The notes: generated by a model not told the origin, from the letters alone. A stretch of 64,000 nucleotides of DNA from Ustulina deusta (GCA_023159155.1 JAJNNX010000036.1:1-64000), one strand, 5' to 3'; counted from the stretch's first letter, positions 27,901 to 40,521 are shown. Program-made: numbers and translations.

Positions 27901-30713
27901 AAAATAAAACTTGCTTAATAGTAAGTTTTTATTAATATATAAATTTAAAAATTTTTAAATAAGTTTGTAAATATTTATATAAATAATATTTTAATTTATT
28001 TTAAAACTAAAAAATAATATTAAATTTATTATAAAAAAATAATTTATTATTTATATTAAGCTAAATATTAAAAAAATATTAGGAAGTTTTGTTTTAATAT
28101 ATTTATTATTAATTATTTAAAAATAGTTATAAAAGCTAAAATTAAAATTAAAATTAACTTTATTAAAATTTAAATAATTTTAAATTAGAACTTTAATAAT
28201 TTTAAATTAGAACTTTAATAATTTTAAATTAGAACTTTAATAATTTTAAAAATACTAAATTAATCTAGTTATTTTTTAAGCTTTATAATTATATTTATAT
28301 ATTTATTTACTATACTAGTAAAATTGCTATTTTTTTAAATTAACTATTAAAAAAATAAGCTATTTATAATAGGACTAAAATAAAAATAAGCTTTTAAATA
28401 TATAAAACTACTAGTTTATAAAATATTTGTTTTAGTTTTTTTTAAGCCTAGCTAACTAATATAATAAAAAAGTTATCTAGTAGTAATAAGAAAATATAAC
28501 CTAAAAACTTATAAAATATTTTTTTAAAATAATAATATTAATTAAGCAAATTTACTTAATTTAAAACTATAAGTTTTTAGTAGTAATATAAACTTTAGAA
28601 TACTACTACTTAAAGTTTTTTAGAACTAAATTTTTTATAATAATTAATTATTAAGCTTTATTATATTTTTTAAATAAATAGATTTTATTAATATAATAAA
28701 TATACTAAGCTAACTTTTTATTAAATTTTAATATTATTTTTTAATACTAATTAAAATAAAAAAATATAATAATTAATGTTTTATTAAAAAAAATAATTAA
28801 ACTTTTTATAATTAAAGCTAAAAAAGCTAAAAAATAAACAATAGTATTAGTTCTACTTAATAAATTATTAAATTTTATATTAATTATAGATTTTTTATTT
28901 AATATTTTTTAAAAAGTTAATTTAATAGATCTAATTAAATAAAAAAACTAGCTATAAAATCTAAAAAATAAAAATAAAAAGCTATATATATTTAAAGTTA
29001 TTTTAAATAGGATTATTTTTTTTTATATAGTTTTAATTTAAAAAGTTTATATATTTTTAATTATTATATATTAAAATTAATATAAAACAATTAAAATATT
29101 AAAACAAAAATATTACTAGTTTTATTTAAAATATAATTATAAATAATATATATATAATTATTATAACTATAAAAAAAATAAAATATTATAAAATAAAACT
29201 TTTAGTTTTTTTTATTTATTGTTTATATTAGCTATAGTATAGTAATACGTAATAATAAATAATAAAAATATGCTATTTAACTAATAAAGTTATAACTATA
29301 TATAAATATTTATAAATAAGTTTAATTGTTTAATTGTAATTTTATTTAGTAAAAAAATAAATATTATAGAATTATTAGCTATATAATATTATAAAAGTTT
29401 ATATAGATTTTTTAGTATACTAAATATATAAATATTAAATAATATAAAACTATTTATTTTTAAGTTTATAATAATAATTAATAGTTTTATAAGTATTAAA
29501 TATTATTTTAGTAATATTTATTACTTTTAAACCTAAAAAATAATAAAATTAACTAATTAAAAATTAGACTAATAATTTTATTTTTATATTAATAAATACT
29601 AAAATAATTAAAATATTTTTTTTTTTGCTTTAAATTTTATATATAATTTTTTATAATATTTATTAATTAATATATTACTACTAAAAGTAATAATAAAAAT
29701 TAAAATATAAAACTTTTTAATAATAAATATTAGCAAAACTATTATAAATTTTAATATTAAATAGCAAATATTTAAACTAGTTTACTAAACTTAAAATATT
29801 TAAAAAATAGTATATAATATAGCAATTTTTATATAAAAATAATACGAACTATAAACTAATAAAAAAAAATACCTAATAAATTTTAAAATAAAAAACAAAG
29901 TTTTTTTAAAAAAGAAAAGTTTTGCAACATAAGTATTAACTATTAAATTAAACTCCTAATTAGTTAAACTTTTTAAATTTTTAAAAAAACAAAAATTTAG
30001 CTATATTTTTAACTTGCTTAACTTTTATAAAATAAAAAACTTATTTTATATTAACTAGTTATAAAAAATAAGCAATAATTTTTTATTTTAATAAATCTAA
30101 TTATTATTTTTAATTAAAAATATTAATAATAAAACAAAATTTAAAATTAAACAAATTAAATAATTAAAAATATATAAAAAAAATAAAAAGTTATAATATT
30201 AAATTGCTTAAAAAAGCTATAATCTTAATAATATTTAATATATAGCTTAAAATTTTAAAAATGTGCTAATTAAATTTAACTAATTTTATAAAACTTATAA
30301 AAAAACTTCTAGATTTTTTATAAAATTATAAAAATAAATATATATAATAATAGCTAATAAATTTATAAGCAATTATAAAAATAATAATAAAGCAATATAA
30401 TATAAAAAAAATATATAAATTTAATATTATTAATAATTTTAAATTAAAATTATATTTAAACTTTTAGTTTTAAAAAAAAGTAATATAATAGTTAATATAG
30501 TTTTAGCAAAACTTATAAAAACTTTAGATTTATATAGCAATAAAATAAAAAGTCTACGTACGGACCAACCTAACTCTATAGCTATATATACAAAGTCTAT
30601 ATTTACCCACTTTGTAAACTCTGATTTTTTTTTTTTTTTTTTTTTTAGCTTAGAGTCTTTGTTTATAGTATTAATAAACTAGCTATAGAAGCTTTATTTG
30701 ACTGATTGTGACA
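24749..30713 (+). mobile_element. RIP-destroyed retroelement-like unit 3, both boundary repeats
   Basis: This is the most complete unit, about 6 kb, from boundary repeat e (24749-24975) to boundary repeat f (30484-30713). Repeat f keeps GTCTACGTACGGACCAACC and CCCACTTTGTAAACTCTG, so it shows the unmutated consensus best. The interior is saturated with mutations. Local tandem duplications occur inside, for example at 27200-27270. The layout is that of an LTR retrotransposon, but no protein domain can be read. Confidence 0.55.
28186..28252 (+). repeat. Three-copy 22 bp tandem repeat
   Basis: The unit TTTTAAATTAGAACTTTAATAA-like is repeated three times in tandem inside retroelement-like unit 3. 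The corresponding part of unit 1 (about 8280-8310) has a single, degraded version, so the expansion is specific to this copy. Confidence 0.7.
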
Positions 30714-30818
30714 ATATTTAGGATAATTAGAAGAAAGAATTAAAGACTAAGGGTCTGGGGGAATCTAGTAATATATATAGTCAGAGGATAGAATATACCT
30801 AATCTCTATATTCCAACA
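30707..30818 (-). mobile_element. Possible short LTR on the minus strand
   Basis: On the minus strand this 112 bp segment starts TGTTGGAATATAGAG and ends ATATTGTCACA, giving TG...CA ends. TGTTGGAATATAG is a typical beginning of fungal copia-type LTRs. The flanks (CTGAT and GTAAT on the + strand) do not form a duplication, and no priming site or purine tract was seen. It overlaps the end of boundary repeat f. Confidence 0.3.
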
Positions 30819-33800
30819 GTAATTAATAAGGAATTTGGGCTAATTCCGCCTAAAAATTTACCTGCTGTACAAACTTTTGTGTATACTTTGTTGGAGGCTA
30901 ATTTTAACCCTTAACGTTCTTGTGCTTTTGCTGTTGCTATTACCTAATTGGAATTTTTTCTGATTATTATCTAACTTTATTTTTATGTGACTAATGCATA
31001 TGTGTTCCTTGCTATAGAACGGGTACTAATATTATTTAAAGATGAAGTAAATAGCGTTTTTTGATACTATTCTAATTATAGCCATCCTATATATATATTT
31101 CTGGGTTTTTTTTTTTTTTTTTTATTAGGTATTTATTTGGTTTTTAAACTAATAAAATTAATAAAGTAGTTATTAGATATATATATAGATAAATAGGTAT
31201 TTTGTATATATAATTACTGCTAATATTTTGGTTGTTTGGTGTAGTAGTAGGTATGTATAGCGTGTTCTATTGGTCCGGCTTATTAGTAGACCGTTTATAC
31301 GGGATATTTTTATTAGCATTATTGAATAATAAAAGCTAAGTTTTAAGCTTTAAAAAAAGCTAAAATGTTAGAAAATATTAATTTATTATGTTTTTAATTG
31401 CAGTATATAATTGTTTTATATTTTTATTATTATTTGTAGAAAATATATTTTTGTTTTAGTTTTATAAGGTAGCTTAACCTTTAACTTAAATAAAGATCTA
31501 GTATAATTTAATAGGCTTTTTTGGAGGGTTGTGTAGCAAGATTATTTGTGTTGCGTGATATAGGTGGGCTATTTATTATTTGTTAGGCGTACGCTAATTT
31601 AGTTAGGTATTATTTGTGTAGTTTAGCTAGGGTGGGAGGATCCCTATATTGACTTTGGACGGAATTCTGAAATTTTTGTAGTTTATGTTGTTTTGTTTGT
31701 TAGTTTTGTAATTTGTGTTTTGTTAGAGGTATATAGAGCTTGTGTAGGGTTGGTTATATAAAAATTGCGCTATTGTTTTAATGATGGGTTTGGGGCGCTT
31801 CTGTAAGGCTTTTTTTTTTTTTTTTTTTTATTTAGTAAAGGATAACGAGCAATAATGCTGTTCTAATTATACTTAATCTGACTTCTATTTTAATGCTAGC
31901 AGTAACTTTTAGACTAATTTAAAATGTGTTGTTTAATAATAACAAGGGGCTTAGCAACAAGGAAAATATAATAGGAATAGATTTGGATGTAGGTGTAGGA
32001 TTGAAAAGGGTTGTAGCGGAGCTTGGTGTAGTAGTTTTTATTGTTATTAGTATTATTAATTTGATATTCTAACCTATAATAGTAATAGTGCTTACTATAA
32101 AGCTTTTTATTAGATTTATTGTTTTTATATGCTAGAAATATGATTTGTTTGCTAATGTTAATATATAAGTTAAAAGTATGCTTGCTAATATGTTTGATAA
32201 ATAATTTTTAATAATAGACTTTAGGATATTATTCCTTAGATAGTAACTTTTAAAAATAAATAGCTTAGCGATAGTTATATTAAGCTATAAAATAAGATTT
32301 GGGTTAAACGTACAAGAAATAATATATAACAAGCATGCTTAATTTATTTTTAACCGAAAATATTATTGTTTGCTATTTATAAAAATAGATCAAAGGGCCT
32401 AAGCTAATAGTAGTATAATTTTTATTGTTAATTTTTAGCTGGTTTTGTTTTTATTACGTTGTTACTATAAAAGGTACGTATTGTATGTTAGTGTTAATAT
32501 TTAATCTATACCTAAGATTGAATGTTATAAGGCTAAATCTATTGAGCCGGAAGTATTTATTATATTCAGCTGGCGGTATAAATAAAGTTGTCAAAAGAAC
32601 AAAAGATATAACTATATTGTTACTAGTTATTGCTAGATATGTTTTTGCTATGGCATATATATTTAGGTTTTTAGGAGTATATTTGTACCTGCAAAAATAT
32701 AATTTAATGGATTACTTTTAGTTATAGGATAAATAGTTAGTTGTTTTTATTGCTGGGTTTGGTGGGCTAAGTTTATAAGGGATAATGTATAAAGTACTAA
32801 CTAACTGTTATAAATAGCGTAATATAAAAGGCGGCTTTAAATATCTGGTTTTTTATTAATATATAGCTACTTAAGTGTTTATTAGTTTTGCTTATGGCTA
32901 ACAATATATTACTATAAAGGTAAAGAACTTTTTTTATTTAAATAATAAATTGAAAAACTTTTTTATAGTCTATTTTAATTTTGTTTTATAGCTACTATAT
33001 TTTAATATTTTTTCTTAAATCAAATATTATTTAGATAGTTTTTTTAGCTATTAAAATAAGTATGGCGGTTTAAAAAAAAATATAATTGTTTATTATAGCT
33101 TGTAATACTTTTGTTTTTTTTTGTTTTTAAAACTGTTGTTTAGGCTCCGGATAATATTAATTTTAGTTTTATTATTTGTGCTATTTTTGTTTAAATAAAT
33201 AAATAACAATTTTATTAGATTTTTTTATACTAAAAGCTAGGTAAACTAGAATACTAAACAAAAAAAAATAAAAAGCGCTTTTATTATTAGCTAGAACGTT
33301 TATTTTGCTAATGCTTAAAGTTAGTTTATAATTAAATTTTAGTAATATAAAACTGATTTTATATTAAACTAAGCAATAATAAATATTATTTTGTTTTAAA
33401 AATAAGTTTTTAGATAAGTTTTAATAGTTTAGGATAAATTATTATTAATAGTTTTAATATAATTATGCTTATAAACCTTACTAATTGCTTAAATAAGTTT
33501 TGCAAATAGTTGTAATATAAGCTAGATTATAACTAAAACTAAGACGTAAATATGTTTAAAATAATTATTTGTATGTTTGAAAGGTTGTTGTCTGTGTATT
33601 ATTTAACTATAAAGCTTTCTAATGTTATATTTTATAAAGATTTAATATATTTATTTAAAGCAGTGCAACTTGCTAATAGGTTATTATTTATTTATAAATT
33701 GTGCTTTGGTATTTTTTATGCTAATATATACTTATTTTAAGCAAAAGGTTTATTATTATATATAAATAGAGGGTTATTGTTTATAGCTGAAGTTGGTATA

Positions 33801-36000
33801 CTATAGCTTAAAATAAAGTATTTATTTTATTTAATAGGTAATGATATTTATTAGCGGAAGGCCAAAAGAGTGATAAAGGTATTTAGTAATAATTATGCTA
33901 TAGATAGCTTTGTCCTTATTTTTGTATACCTAGAATTAGGAAAGTTTATATTAAAAGAAATTTGATTTGGAAGTTGTGGCAATTTATATTATAGTTTAAG
34001 TTTATATTATGCTTTAATTTAGTAATAGATTGCTAATATATTTAAGAATATTTAGTGAAATAATTCTTATAGACCTTTGGATAGGAGCTTATTTATTTAG
34101 AAATATAAGAAAAGGCCTTTAAAAGGATTTAAAAATATTTTATTATTACTACTAAGCACTTAGGTTTTAAATTTGTTACTAAACTTTTATAAAAAATTGG
34201 TAGATTATTATTATTTAAAATAGATTATTTTGTTTGTTTTTTATTTAGATTAATTGCTTTTAGTGCTATACGGGAATATATATTGTTTAAGGCGTATAGA
34301 TAGCTAAGTTGGGATAAAAAAAAGGAGAATTAAATTTATTTTGTGTATGATTTAATAAAAATATGTTAGGGAATATACGTAGTAACTAAAATAGGATTTG
34401 CTTTTAAAATTGCGTGGTTTAATGCTAATAAAAAAAACTTATGCTTAGTGCCAGGCAATCGATCTTTAGTATTTATTAGAAATTTATTAATAGCATAGAA
34501 AAAAGATTATATTATTAAACTACTAAATATATATAACTTGTAGAGGCTAAAGACTGTAGAGAGTCTGTTTGTAATGTGGCATATTATTAAAAATTTTGTT
34601 TATTATGAATAAGAATAGAAAATATTTAATATATTTAAAAGGCATACTAAACTAAGCAAAAATTAAAGATATATTTTTGTAAATAATATAAATATTATTT
34701 TATTACTTTTAAGAGATAATATGGAGAGCTTTTAGCTAATATATTATAATAATATTTAAGAAAATTTTTTATTGTGGGCTTTTTATTTTTATCCTAGGTA
34801 TTTTTTAAAATAAAAGCTTATATTATATGGTTTTTTAAGCAGAAACTCTTAAGTATTTATATTTTTTATTTAATTTTTACGATTTTATTTTTTTTATTAA
34901 GGTTGTTTTTAGTACGGAAGCGTATATTTTTCTAATTATTAATAAGGTAAAGTAGTAAATAGGATAGAGTAGAGGTAGGTAGTGAGGCTTGAGGTGTAAG
35001 ATGAAGCAGGTGCTAGAAAAGAGGTATAGATTTTATAGACTAGGGCCAACTTTTATTACTAGATTTTAAGCTAAAGCTTTTATAATTATTATGTTTTATA
35101 GATATTTTTATAGCTTATTATTAATAATATAGCTTAAATGGAATAAAAATAGAGGTATAATATATAAGATATAAAGCAATTAAATAATATATATTTTATG
35201 CTTTTAGTACTTTTTAGGTTACTGTTATATAAATATATAATAGATCTACCTACTTTTATTTATAAACGTTTGTCTTTTTGTTCTAAATATGGCACGATTA
35301 TTTTTATTATAATATTATTTTATTATGTATGATATTTTTTGTATGCTGATTATTTTTGTTAAGAATTGTGTATATAATATAGCTGTGAAAAAAAGCAATA
35401 CAAAAAGTTTTATAGAAAAACTGTTGCTTATAACCTTTGCTAATTTGTTTGTATTTTTAGCGTTAAAATTACTATAAAAAAATGCTTTTTTTAATTTTTT
35501 TTAAAAAGGGGGAAATGTTTTATAACTTTATAAAACGGTTATAAATATTAAGATTTAGTTTTATATGTAAATTTTTATTTACTGCTAAACTTTATTTTTT
35601 TAAACTAATTCTAGTTCTAACCCAAATTTTAAAATTTTTAACCTAGTTTTAAAATATTTTTTGGACTAATTTTTTAAGTAGAGTGAAACGAAAGCCTGAT
35701 ATATTCTAAGGGTAATTGTAAAGATTATAGTTTTTTAAAACTTTATAGATTTAGATAAGTTTTCTAAAAGCAACTAGTTTTTGTTTTTTTACTTATTTGT
35801 TTAATCGGATATATTACTACGATATTTTTATTTTGAGTTAAATATATAAGGGCATATGTAATATACTGCTTAAACTGGTTTTTTATTTTTGTTGTTCTAG
35901 GTGTATAGGCTAGCTATAGTTAAATAAGGTGTAACTAGGGATTATATTATAATAATTAGACTTTATAACAATTTTGAAGTGATAGTACCAGTTTAAATTA
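30819..36000. other. Lightly and asymmetrically mutated DNA, no intact gene
   Basis: Composition is intermediate and strongly skewed: in 31621-31800 I count 51 G and 12 C on the + strand, and in 34981-35040 20 G and 4 C. C-to-T change on one strand explains this. Frames on both strands are broken by stops. A minus-strand stretch near 31560-31590 reads HLYHATQIILLHNP, faintly like the central region of fungal regulators. Another near 32660-32690 reads YAIAKTYLAIT, faintly like hAT transposase ends. Neither is strong enough to name. The hydrophobic frames at 32425-32721 and 33552-33740 look like chance. Confidence 0.6.
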
Positions 36001-36280
36001 ATAGCACCCACGCTGAACTATCTTTGCTATTGCGATTCGTTATGTTTTAGACTTATTAAAGTGTCCCACACAACATATTTCAATCTTAATCTCTATCAGA
36101 AGTATCACCAAAGACCTCCAAGATCCTGACTACCCTCCACTCCACGGATTCTCCACAAATCAACCCCCTTTGCGCAATCTGAGCTCGATAATACCAATGT
36201 TTTGTACGAACGGGATGATACTACCTTCCTTTGTGGTACGAGCTATTGGTATTGAACTCACCAAAGCAGCATCTCTCCCT

Positions 36281-37499
36281 TTACTCACCGTGACCACGGC
36301 GACGGTGTCTTCTGCGGCCTCGGGTATATTGGTGCTGGAGAGGCGTAGCATTATTAACTCCTCCTTGTTCCTCATCACTATCATCGGGGAGATCTGGAAG
36401 GCCTTCGATGCTAATAGCCGATCCTTGTCTAGTCCCCAAGACCCTAGGCTCGCCTAGCTTTGGTGGAGTTTCTGCCAGTCCAATGTTTGACATTGCCCAG
36501 TCAAACCAGCCCTGCACCGGGGGGTCAAAATGGCCAATATCTTGAACGTAGTGTCTCTGGCCTTTGGGCAAGTTGAGCCAGACAAATTCCCTGTTGCTGT
36601 GAATGCGGCCCTCCATCACGAAGTCTCCGATCTCTTCTGGGATCTTGAGCGCCTCAAGAATGAGCAAGGATTGGTATGCCGGGATCAAGAGATGCAGTTC
36701 TATAAAATTCATAAGTTAGAAATTGGCTGCGTATAGCAGCGATTTCGTTCATTCTCAAGGGCGTCAGGGGTAGATGGGAGTAACAGGTTTGCTGAAACGG
36801 GGAATAGAAGTCTCAGGAATGCGTACTAGTAGGGTTGATCGTTCGACCTTTTTTGAACGCTTGACGCTCATTCTTCCGAATACGTGCCCTTGCTGCAAGC
36901 ATGAAAGCAAAGGCTGTGTCAATCTGGTTCGTGTAGCCGCAAAATTCTGGCCCTATAGGCTCGCTCTGTACGATGCGGAAAAAACCTGGGTACCAGTCGT
37001 TATCTGGGTGGTACACAAAAAACCAGTGATTACAGTCGCTGTCGAGTGAGGTTTGGATAATCCTCTCCCGGATCATGTCATGAACGTATCGAGGAAAGTC
37101 CTGCTGCGCAATGAGAGCTGTCTGAGCTGCGAGACTCGTTGCCATATCCTTGAGATGATGTTCCAAGAGCTGTAGGACTTGGATCCCCTGGTAGGCTAGA
37201 ATGATGTTCGCACCGATCCCAGCTGCTGTCGCGATTGAACTGAAATAGGTGAAGATCTTTGCGGAATCGGCAAATGACTTGACCATCACCTGCATCGAAG
37301 GGGTAAATTTGTTCACGTTATCGGCCACTTTATTCACATTATCCATCACCTTCTTCAGGCCATAAGACGAAGATATTGTTTGAACCGTCTGAACGATTGG
37401 TTTCATCTCCTCAGCATACTTGGTAGCAGCCTTAATAGCCTTTTTCTTGATCTCCTTGTTGTTCACCAACCATTTTAGTATTTTTCGCTTCCAGGGCAT
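36281..37499 (-). CDS. Unrecognised fungal protein with central hydrophobic helix
   Basis: My model has two exons, 37499-36827 and 36699-36281, giving 363 residues. The intron has donor GTACGC, branch CTAAC and acceptor TATAG, and the phase is consistent. The N-terminus is basic (MPWKRKILKW). Residues about 25-120 look helical with a hydrophobic stretch near 83-109 (FTYFSSIATAAGIGANIILAYQG). Then comes a Trp/Tyr-rich part (HWFFVYHPDNDWYPGFFRIV), and exon 2 carries LLIPAYQSLL and PPVQGWFDW. The tail has an acidic patch (PDDSDEEQ) and ends RGRRRHRRRGHGE. I do not recognise a named family, and the function is unknown. It is the first gene beyond the RIP boundary. An unseen upstream exon or a further 3' intron cannot be excluded. 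The intron itself is notable (see findings). Confidence 0.7.
36700..36826 (-). other. Intron resembling another intron in this window
   Basis: This 127 nt intron starts GTACGCATTCCTGAG, exactly as does the 128 nt intron at 61728-61855 of the transporter. Both end with TCTAAC, a TGAATT string and TATAG. It may belong to an introner-like family. Confidence 0.6.
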
Positions 37500-40177
37500 A
37501 ATTGATTAGACCCTCGCATAAATGTTCCAAAATGCTATCCGGAGGCGGGAATTGCTTGATCTGCGGGGTGACAGCGTTTGCCGTTGTTAGAGACTAAGCA
37601 TGAATTCGAGGCTGGTCTACGAGCCAAGAAGAGAGTTGGCGATTGATAATATTCAGTCTATCAGCTTCATTATATTTTCCGAAACTGGTCTTTTTTCCCC
37701 TGCCCTCTTGCGGCCATGTTTTTACAACTAAATTTCGAGATGGTGTAGTCAGGATGATCCTGATTGGCCTCAGAAGGAAACACGGTGGTTTCAGTCTGCG
37801 TGGCAAACAGAAAAGCCAGTCAATGAAGCTACATAGACGCAAGCTTCGCTGTATACTAATGAGCTACATGGCGATCCAGTTGAACATTTTGGCCAGCGAA
37901 GCAATACCCTTCTAGAAGATGAACTCCCATGCCTCACCCAGATTAACGATACCCCGTTCATAAATTTTCTTCGTCCAATACCAATACACCACGAGCAAAG
38001 ATGCATGCTTGGATATAACAACTACGTGTGTGGCTAGGGATACTGCCAGCATCTTGCTATAGAAGTAAAGGTATGGGGGTATTATGACGAAAATTATGTA
38101 ATTACGTGTTGCTGTGCCATCATCCTAGAATTCTCCAAGGCGCATTTTCAGCTAAAAATATACGAAACACTCACTTTATTCTATAAATAACGGTATCATG
38201 ACAGCGGTGCTCTTCTGCCTCACCCATATACTGTATTACGGCCGCATTTATGATTTCCGCTCTATCAAAATTCGCCTAAGACTGCATTTTCCGGTGAGGA
38301 TACATCTTACCAGATTGCCACGAAACCGGGTAGTTAGGTCAGTACGCCTCATCCGGATGTAGCGGTTCGTACCACAAAGAGTATCTATATCTATGCAAGT
38401 GGTAGTTGATTCATCTTGAACAGACAATCCTTCCTGCTGATCCTTGCAGCAAAGACGACGGGCACTTGACTATTCAATCCCACAAAACGACTACCCGAAG
38501 ACGCATCAACATGACAAAGGGAATTTGTAGGCTGCATCAAGTAGATTCGATCTGACTTTCGAAATTGACATAACGATAGTGCTATTTAAGCACTGTGATT
38601 AAGGCTTCCGACTACTCAAGGAGTCGTTCAAGCCCTGTAGGCTTTACTTAACTTTGACCTCACTCCAAGCAATTCTGACTCCAGCCACGGACCCAGCGCA
38701 AGTGCTAAGCTGTCATCTCCCAGTTAGCCTGATTCGCGAGCCCTGCCAATGTTAAGATGATCACTCCCCATCGTCGCCTTTCCGTCAGGGATGCTGGCCA
38801 GAACACAGATGCTAGTCTATGGACGCGCGCCATTCGGGATAGGCAAACCTTTGATCACTCCTACCTGCCCACTACGGTAACACTGCTGATTAACGGGATA
38901 ACAATAACGAGTGTCTTGTTCGATCGGGATCTTGATGGCGAGATGGGCATTGTACGGACTATGTGTTTTGGCCAATGAGCAACCCTGGAAATGGGAGCGT
39001 CACTTTCAGCGAGGATGGCGGAGGCGGTTACGCTATCGAATTCACTATCTAACGGGCGGCCGGAAGTCCCAGCATGCGCGTCGGGAACAGGTTGCGGAGG
39101 CCGCGTGTGCATGCAGTGGGCCTCCGGATTCTGCTCCGAACTATCATCAGCGGCCTCGCCTGGAATCGATCAGGGATCCGAAGATGCCATTGCGAGGAAG
39201 CCGGTGCCGACCATTACTATTGACCCACCAGCTGAACCGATGAACAAACGCCAGACCTGACCCTAGCGATTACAAATGAAAGTTACACGTCTGTGTGGAG
39301 CGATTACTCTCCCGCCTATCGCGCCAATGGCGGCTGCCCAATGTGCGAATGTGCTGAAAGCGATTGCTCACCAAGCCGTCCTGCACCGTTGATGCAACGT
39401 CGTCGCAGCGCGGCTCGAATGTCTGTACTTTGGCCGGGTCGCTGAGTCGGAAATCACAAAAGGGGCCACAGGCAACAGGTCGTTTGCATCCACACTCGGA
39501 CCATTCGAAGGTCGGAGCTTTTGAAATGAGAGTAAGCTCCGGAATGATACGCTATGCCTACTTTGTACTGGGTATGTGGTATAGCTATTCCCAAATAGAT
39601 CGTTCCAGCGACCCAACCACCCCCGAGGGGCTGGAACGGACGGCGCTCACGAAGAACCAAATCTCATCCTGGAAAATAAGGAGCCATAAAGTCCTTTTCA
39701 TCGGCAACCCACTAACTCGAAAGGTTCGGGCACTCTTCCAAATTGGCAATAGGCCCACTGGCAGCAAACAACTCGCTGACGTTAATATTACCCAATCTGG
39801 TAGATCGGCGAGATTGAGATCTTGCCAAGTGGTTAGACTGACCGCTTCACCAATGAGGGAATGCCAGCAGGACCAGAGGGACAAGTCACCAGAGGTACTG
39901 TAGGTATGACAGGAACCTGCGGGTGCATGGGATAGACAAACGCAGTCGTTTCATAGGCGGTCTGCGGGGCATAGTGAAATTTGGCCTTCACCGGCTTGAG
40001 ATCCGGTGGCCACTGAGAAGCCGTCTCGCACTATCTATCTATCGACCCATAGGCTGTGAAGACGCGATACGTGTTACTGTGTGGGATAGGTAGGTCCTCG
40101 AAAGGGCGGTGGCGGGTCACTGCCGAGGGAACCGAGGAATTGGATAACGATGAACTGTTTAGCGGTCGGCGTTCGTC
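37500..40177. other. Normal-composition DNA without a supportable gene
   Basis: Many overlapping frames are open on both strands, for example 39364-39903 (+) and 39585-39884 (-). None has a recognisable domain, a good start context or a consistent splice model. A minus-strand stretch near 39960-40020 reads KFHYAPQTAYETTAFVYPMHPQVP and looks protein-like before stops appear. The region could hold decayed gene pieces. Confidence 0.45.
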
Positions 40178-40183
40178 TATAAA
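40178..40183 (+). promoter_or_regulatory. TATA box of the small peptide gene
   Basis: TATAAA lies 133 bp before the ATG at 40316. It is followed by a C/T-rich tract at about 40262-40300, an arrangement common in strongly expressed filamentous fungal genes. Confidence 0.55.
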
Positions 40184-40315
40184 GAGCGGTCGAAATCCCA
40201 TACCCTGAGAGAGTTTGGAAGATCAGAGGCCTAGCCTTGAATCAATCAACACCTTTTTAAACCAACTTTCCAAACCCAACTTTCCCCCCCCAAAACCACC
40301 CAACAGCCCAGCAAA

Positions 40316-40521
40316 ATGGACGCTTTCGGCTCTATCATCGCTGTTGTTCTGGTCGCCGTGACCTCTGTCTCGGTCGGTTCCTTTGCCGAGGGGAAGGTAA
40401 GCTCGGATTTTCCGGAGCGGATCCTTCGCTCACACTATCGAGAGCCAACTTTCGCTAACGCAACGCTGCTTAGGCATTTGGCTCTGGCGTCCGCGCCGAG
40501 AGTATCAATATGAGGTTGTGA
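40316..40521 (+). CDS. Small spliced secreted-peptide candidate (42 aa)
   Basis: Exon 1 is 40316-40396 and exon 2 is 40474-40521, giving 42 residues. The 77 nt intron has donor GTAAGC, branch GCTAAC and acceptor TTAG, and splicing removes a read-through that would otherwise change the C-terminus. The start has a good fungal context (CAAAATGG), with TATAAA and a pyrimidine tract upstream. The protein starts MDAFGSIIAVVLVAVTSVSVGSFA, a classical signal-peptide or membrane-anchor pattern, followed by EGKAFGSGVRAESINMRL. I know no family for it. It may be a real small secreted protein or the 5' remnant of a longer gene. Promoter and splice sites argue for expression; homology is unknown. Confidence 0.55.

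Noticed and set aside
32425..32721. 98-codon hydrophobic frame
   Set aside because: T-rich, C-depleted DNA encodes hydrophobic residues by chance; no start context or homology-like pattern.
33552..33740. 62-codon hydrophobic frame
   Set aside because: Same composition effect.
39364..39903. 179-codon frame on the plus strand
   Set aside because: No domain, no supporting start context, and competing frames of equal quality on the other strand.
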